This document shows positions 61,648 through 64,000 of a stretch of 64,000 nt of DNA, in pieces (within the stretch, counting starts at the first letter, position 1; each line of letters begins with the position of its first letter). This stretch comes from an uncultured Sphingomonadaceae bacterium. GTDB lineage: Bacteria > Pseudomonadota > Alphaproteobacteria > Sphingomonadales > Sphingomonadaceae. The notes under the pieces are model-generated. The model saw only the letters and a program-made list of their open reading frames with translations, was not told where the DNA came from and ran no database searches. Location: NCBI GenBank assembly GCA_947497085.1, contig CANMFE010000003.1, positions 262,001 to 326,000 on the forward strand, written 5' to 3'. The position numbers were made by a program, and so were the translations under genes.

Positions 61648-62940
61648 ATGCCTTCAGACCTTCAGTCACGCCTCAAACTGCCCAGCGGCGCAGCACTTAA
61701 AAACCGCATGGCCAAGGCGGCCATGACCGAAGGTCTGGCCGATGCGCGCGGCGTTCCGACCAAGGCGCTGGAGAGACTCTATGGCCTCTGGTCAGATGGC
61801 GGTGCGGGTACACTGATAACCGGCAATATTATCATCGACCGTGACCATCTGGAACGGCCGGGCAATGTCATTATTCACGGTGAACCCGATGCCGAACTTG
61901 CTTCGGCGCTGAAAAGCTGGGCGAAAACAGCAACGCGGGGCGGCAATGCTTTCTGGGCACAGCTCAGCCATGGCGGGCGGCAGGTGATGAAGATTGTCAA
62001 TCCCAGCCCCAAAGCGCCCTCTGCGGTCAAGCTGGGCCTGCCAGGTGACCAGTTTGGCGAGCCGGTTGCACTCACCGGTGAAGAGATAGAGGAACTGATC
62101 GAACGCTTCGCCATTGCGGCGGGCGCGGTCAAAAAAGCGGGCTTTACCGGTGTGCAGATACATGCCGCGCACGGATATCTGCTCTCTTCTTTCCTCAGCC
62201 CCCGCGCCAACCGGCGCGATGATGCATATGGCGGCTCGCTGGAAAACCGGGCGCGGATGCTGCTGGATACCGTGGTTGCAGTCCGCAAAAAAGTGGGCGC
62301 GAAATTCCCCGTCGCGGTCAAGCTTAACAGCGCCGATTTCCAGCGCGGCGGCTTTGCCTTTGAAGACAGCCTGCAGGTGGCCGAATGGCTGGAGCAGGCG
62401 GGCGTTGACCTGATCGAAATCAGCGGCGGCAATTATGAACAGCCCAAATTGCTGGGCATTGAGGGCTTGGAGGAAGAAGCGAAACAGAATGTCGCGCCCT
62501 CCACCGCTGCCCGTGAAGCCTATTTCGTCGATTTCGCGCTCGCCATGCAGGAAAAAGTGCAGATTCCGCTTATGGTGACAGGCGGCTTCCGCAGCCGTGA
62601 GGCGATGGACTATGCGCTCAGCCGCGGCGCGGCGGACGTGATCGGCATCGGCCGCCCGATGTGCACCATGCCCGATGCGCCAAAGCAGGTTTTCGGCGGG
62701 CTGGACAGGCTGCCCGCGCATGAAAACGAGCTGCAGTTCATCCCCGGCTGGCTGGGTTTCCTCAAGCGTATACAGGCGCTGAAAGCGCTGGACGGTTTTG
62801 CCGTGCAATACTGGTATTATGGGCAGCTATACGCGCTCGCCGAAAAGGGCAGAAAGAATGAGAAGCTGACCCCGTTCAAGGGCTTTCGCGAAGTCGAAAT
62901 GCGCAACCGCAGATTGATGAAAGAACGGCGTGCGGGTTAG
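61648..62940 (+). CDS. Old Yellow Enzyme family NADH:flavin oxidoreductase
   Basis: This 430-residue FMN-dependent ene-reductase-type enzyme has LKNRMAKAAMTEGLAD at the N-terminus, AQLSHGGRQ and VQIHAAHGYLLSSFLSPRANR with the His/His substrate pair and RRDDAYGG, then GADVIGIGRP-like ADVIGIGRPMC and VKLNSADFQRGG. The ATG at 61648 follows GGGGGAAAC, and the upstream AAGTTGC dyad sits close to it, so repression at the start is likely. Such enzymes reduce electrophilic alkenes or quinones. Confidence 0.9.
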   Translation: MPSDLQSRLKLPSGAALKNRMAKAAMTEGLADARGVPTKALERLYGLWSDGGAGTLITGNIIIDRDHLERPGNVIIHGEPDAELASALKSWAKTATRGGNAFWAQLSHGGRQVMKIVNPSPKAPSAVKLGLPGDQFGEPVALTGEEIEELIERFAIAAGAVKKAGFTGVQIHAAHGYLLSSFLSPRANRRDDAYGGSLENRARMLLDTVVAVRKKVGAKFPVAVKLNSADFQRGGFAFEDSLQVAEWLEQAGVDLIEISGGNYEQPKLLGIEGLEEEAKQNVAPSTAAREAYFVDFALAMQEKVQIPLMVTGGFRSREAMDYALSRGAADVIGIGRPMCTMPDAPKQVFGGLDRLPAHENELQFIPGWLGFLKRIQALKALDGFAVQYWYYGQLYALAEKGRKNEKLTPFKGFREVEMRNRRLMKERRAG

Positions 62941-62949
62941 GGCCACGGC

Positions 62950-63426
62950 CTAGTTTTCTTGCCGTACGGCGGCAGGGGCAACGTCCGAACCGTCCGTTTC
63001 CTTTACCCCGCCATCCAGAAAATGGCCGTCCTTCACATCGCCAAAACCGCCCGGATCGGTATATTCGGATTCAGGCCCGGCGGCATAGTCATAGCCGTCT
63101 TCCAGTGTAGAGCGCACTTCCTTGAGCGCAGGCTCGCCCGGCACCAGCACGCGCGCGCCGTTTCTATAACGAACTTTTGGCACCACGGCATTATTCGGCA
63201 CGGCACTATCGGCCTGCCGCGTGCCAGTATCCCGCTGAATGACAGGCGTATCGAACGCATTCTGGCCAAGTCCGTATTTTTCCGTCGGGGATGCCGGCTG
63301 CGATGTCTGCATATTGCCGCGCACGTCGCCCACCATGGCAGACGAGATGAAAAACCCCATCAGCACACCGGCCAGCGCCAGCAAAAGGCCAAAAATAACC
63401 AACTTACCTCTGGAATGGCGTTTCAT
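62950..63426 (-). CDS. Hypothetical single-span membrane protein
   Basis: This 158-residue protein starts basic, has one hydrophobic helix (LVIFGLLLALAGVLMGFFIS) and a mostly hydrophilic, Gly/Asp-rich exposed part with a VPGEPALKEVRSTLEDGYDY stretch. No family recognised. It lies between the Old Yellow Enzyme gene (convergent) and rpsI (same strand). Confidence 0.65.
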   Translation of the reverse strand: MKRHSRGKLVIFGLLLALAGVLMGFFISSAMVGDVRGNMQTSQPASPTEKYGLGQNAFDTPVIQRDTGTRQADSAVPNNAVVPKVRYRNGARVLVPGEPALKEVRSTLEDGYDYAAGPESEYTDPGGFGDVKDGHFLDGGVKETDGSDVAPAAVRQEN

Positions 63427-63513
63427 ACGCGGCGACCTTTATGAACCATTGCCCAAGCATAATTGCTGCCCGTCATAAATCAACAATATGCCGTACATGG
63501 ACCTACCGCCCAT

Positions 63514-63539
63514 AAAAAAGGCGGCTCGAAAGCCGCCTT
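63514..63539 (-). terminator. Rho-independent terminator of rpsI
   Basis: On the minus strand AAGGCGGCT (revcomp of 63531-63539) pairs with AGCCGCCTT (revcomp of 63518-63526) across a TTCG tetraloop and is followed by TTTT. It lies 24 bases after the rpsI stop. Confidence 0.9.
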
Positions 63540-63562
63540 TTCGTATAACCTGGCAAAACGGA

Positions 63563-64000
63563 TTAACGTTTCGAGAACTGGAAGCTCTTACGCGCCTTGG
63601 CGCGGCCATATTTCTTACGCTCAACCGCACGGCTGTCGCGGGTCAGGAAGCCGGCGGCCTTGACCACACCGCGCAGCGCGGGTTCGTATTTCGTCAGCGC
63701 CTGCGAGATGCCGTGCTTGACAGCGCCCGCCTGACCGGAAAGGCCGCCGCCTTTTACGGTGCAGACCACATCATATTGACCGGTACGCTCAGCAACTTCG
63801 AAAGGCTGTGCAATAACCAGACGCAGTGTCGGACGTGCAAAATACACTTCCTGGTCACGGCCATTGACGGTCACTTTGCCTTTACCAGGCTTCAGCCATA
63901 CGCGGGCAACCGCGTCTTTACGCCGACCCGTGGCATAGGCACGGCCCTGCGCGTCAATTTCCTGCTCACGCAGGGGCATGGTTTCAACCTGAACGGTTTC
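63563..64000 (-). CDS. rpsI: 30S ribosomal protein S9 (5' end outside window)
   Basis: This visible C-terminal part has [32 protein letters not shown] [19 protein letters not shown] and the conserved end [20 protein letters not shown] followed by FQFSKR, which contacts the P-site tRNA. The frame remains open to the window edge with ETVQVET before the first in-window ATG; relatives have an N-terminal acidic extension, so the true start is beyond 64000. rplM would be expected upstream. Confidence 0.96.
   Translation of the reverse strand, partial: ETVQVETMPLREQEIDAQGRAYATGRRKDAVARVWLKPGKGKVTVNGRDQEVYFARPTLRLVIAQPFEVAERTGQYDVVCTVKGGGLSGQAGAVKHGISQALTKYEPALRGVVKAAGFLTRDSRAVERKKYGRAKARKSFQFSKR

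Noticed and set aside
61792..62808. Minus-strand 338-codon frame
   Set aside because: It is the shadow of the Old Yellow Enzyme gene, which has motifs, ribosome site and family length.

Overview
The window is a piece of alphaproteobacterial chromosome, most likely from the order Sphingomonadales (a Sphingorhabdus- or Sphingopyxis-like lineage; the genus is inference). The support is gene content and order: TrcR (DUF1013), DUF1192, a CC_3452-family protein, a SUV3-like helicase followed by fdxA and carD, and a ccoNOQP-GHIS cluster next to an Fnr-type regulator. Coding is dense, gene ends often overlap, and GC is moderately high except in one restriction-modification segment near 40.4-42.3 kb. 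No rRNA, CRISPR array, prophage or recognisable transposase was seen.

Layout. 0-12.7 kb: the 5' part of clpA, DUF1192, a quinone oxidoreductase, trcR, a lipid/acyl-CoA block (metallo-hydrolase and acyl-CoA ligase, each behind a perfect inverted repeat), two thioesterases, a secreted oligopeptidase B-like protease and aminopeptidase P. 12.8-15.7 kb: tRNA-Thr, a KefB/C-type antiporter and an OmpW-like porin. 15.7-24.6 kb: a complete cbb3 oxidase structural and assembly operon on the minus strand, ending in an undescribed small cysteine-containing exported protein, with an Fe-S Fnr regulator upstream. Fnr-type boxes precede ccoN and ompW and one lies at the start of fnr, so the oxidase, the porin and the regulator look like one low-oxygen regulon.

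24.6-36.3 kb: amino-acid and central metabolism (CitE-like lyase, threonine aldolase, methionine gamma-lyase type enzyme, class I fumarase), transporters, PgeF and a patatin. Interspersed are two copies of a TIR-bounded, multi-hairpin repeat and one long palindromic repeat. 36.3-40.4 kb: class Ia ribonucleotide reductase nrdA-nrdB with a small membrane protein between them. 40.4-42.3 kb: an AT-rich C5-methyltransferase plus NaeI-family endonuclease pair. 42.3-49.2 kb: an SNase-like nuclease, small proteins, gamma-carbonic anhydrase, a membrane-fused spermidine-synthase-like protein, hemB and an M23 peptidase. 49.4-57.4 kb: SUV3-like helicase, fdxA, carD, a GIN-domain pair and the Rel/Spo homologue. 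57.6-64 kb: a CC_3452 protein divergent from an HxlR regulator whose AAGTTGC operator motif recurs before an Old Yellow Enzyme gene, then a CysQ-like phosphatase, pmbA, a palindromic repeat, hypothetical membrane proteins and rpsI, cut by the window edge.

The most unusual signal is the pair of about 300-bp elements at 27601-27905 and 32681-32990. They share terminal inverted repeats and a set of internal hairpins whose stems differ in sequence but keep pairing, which suggests selection for structure. Both sit exactly between the stop codons of convergent genes, and one overlaps a stop codon.
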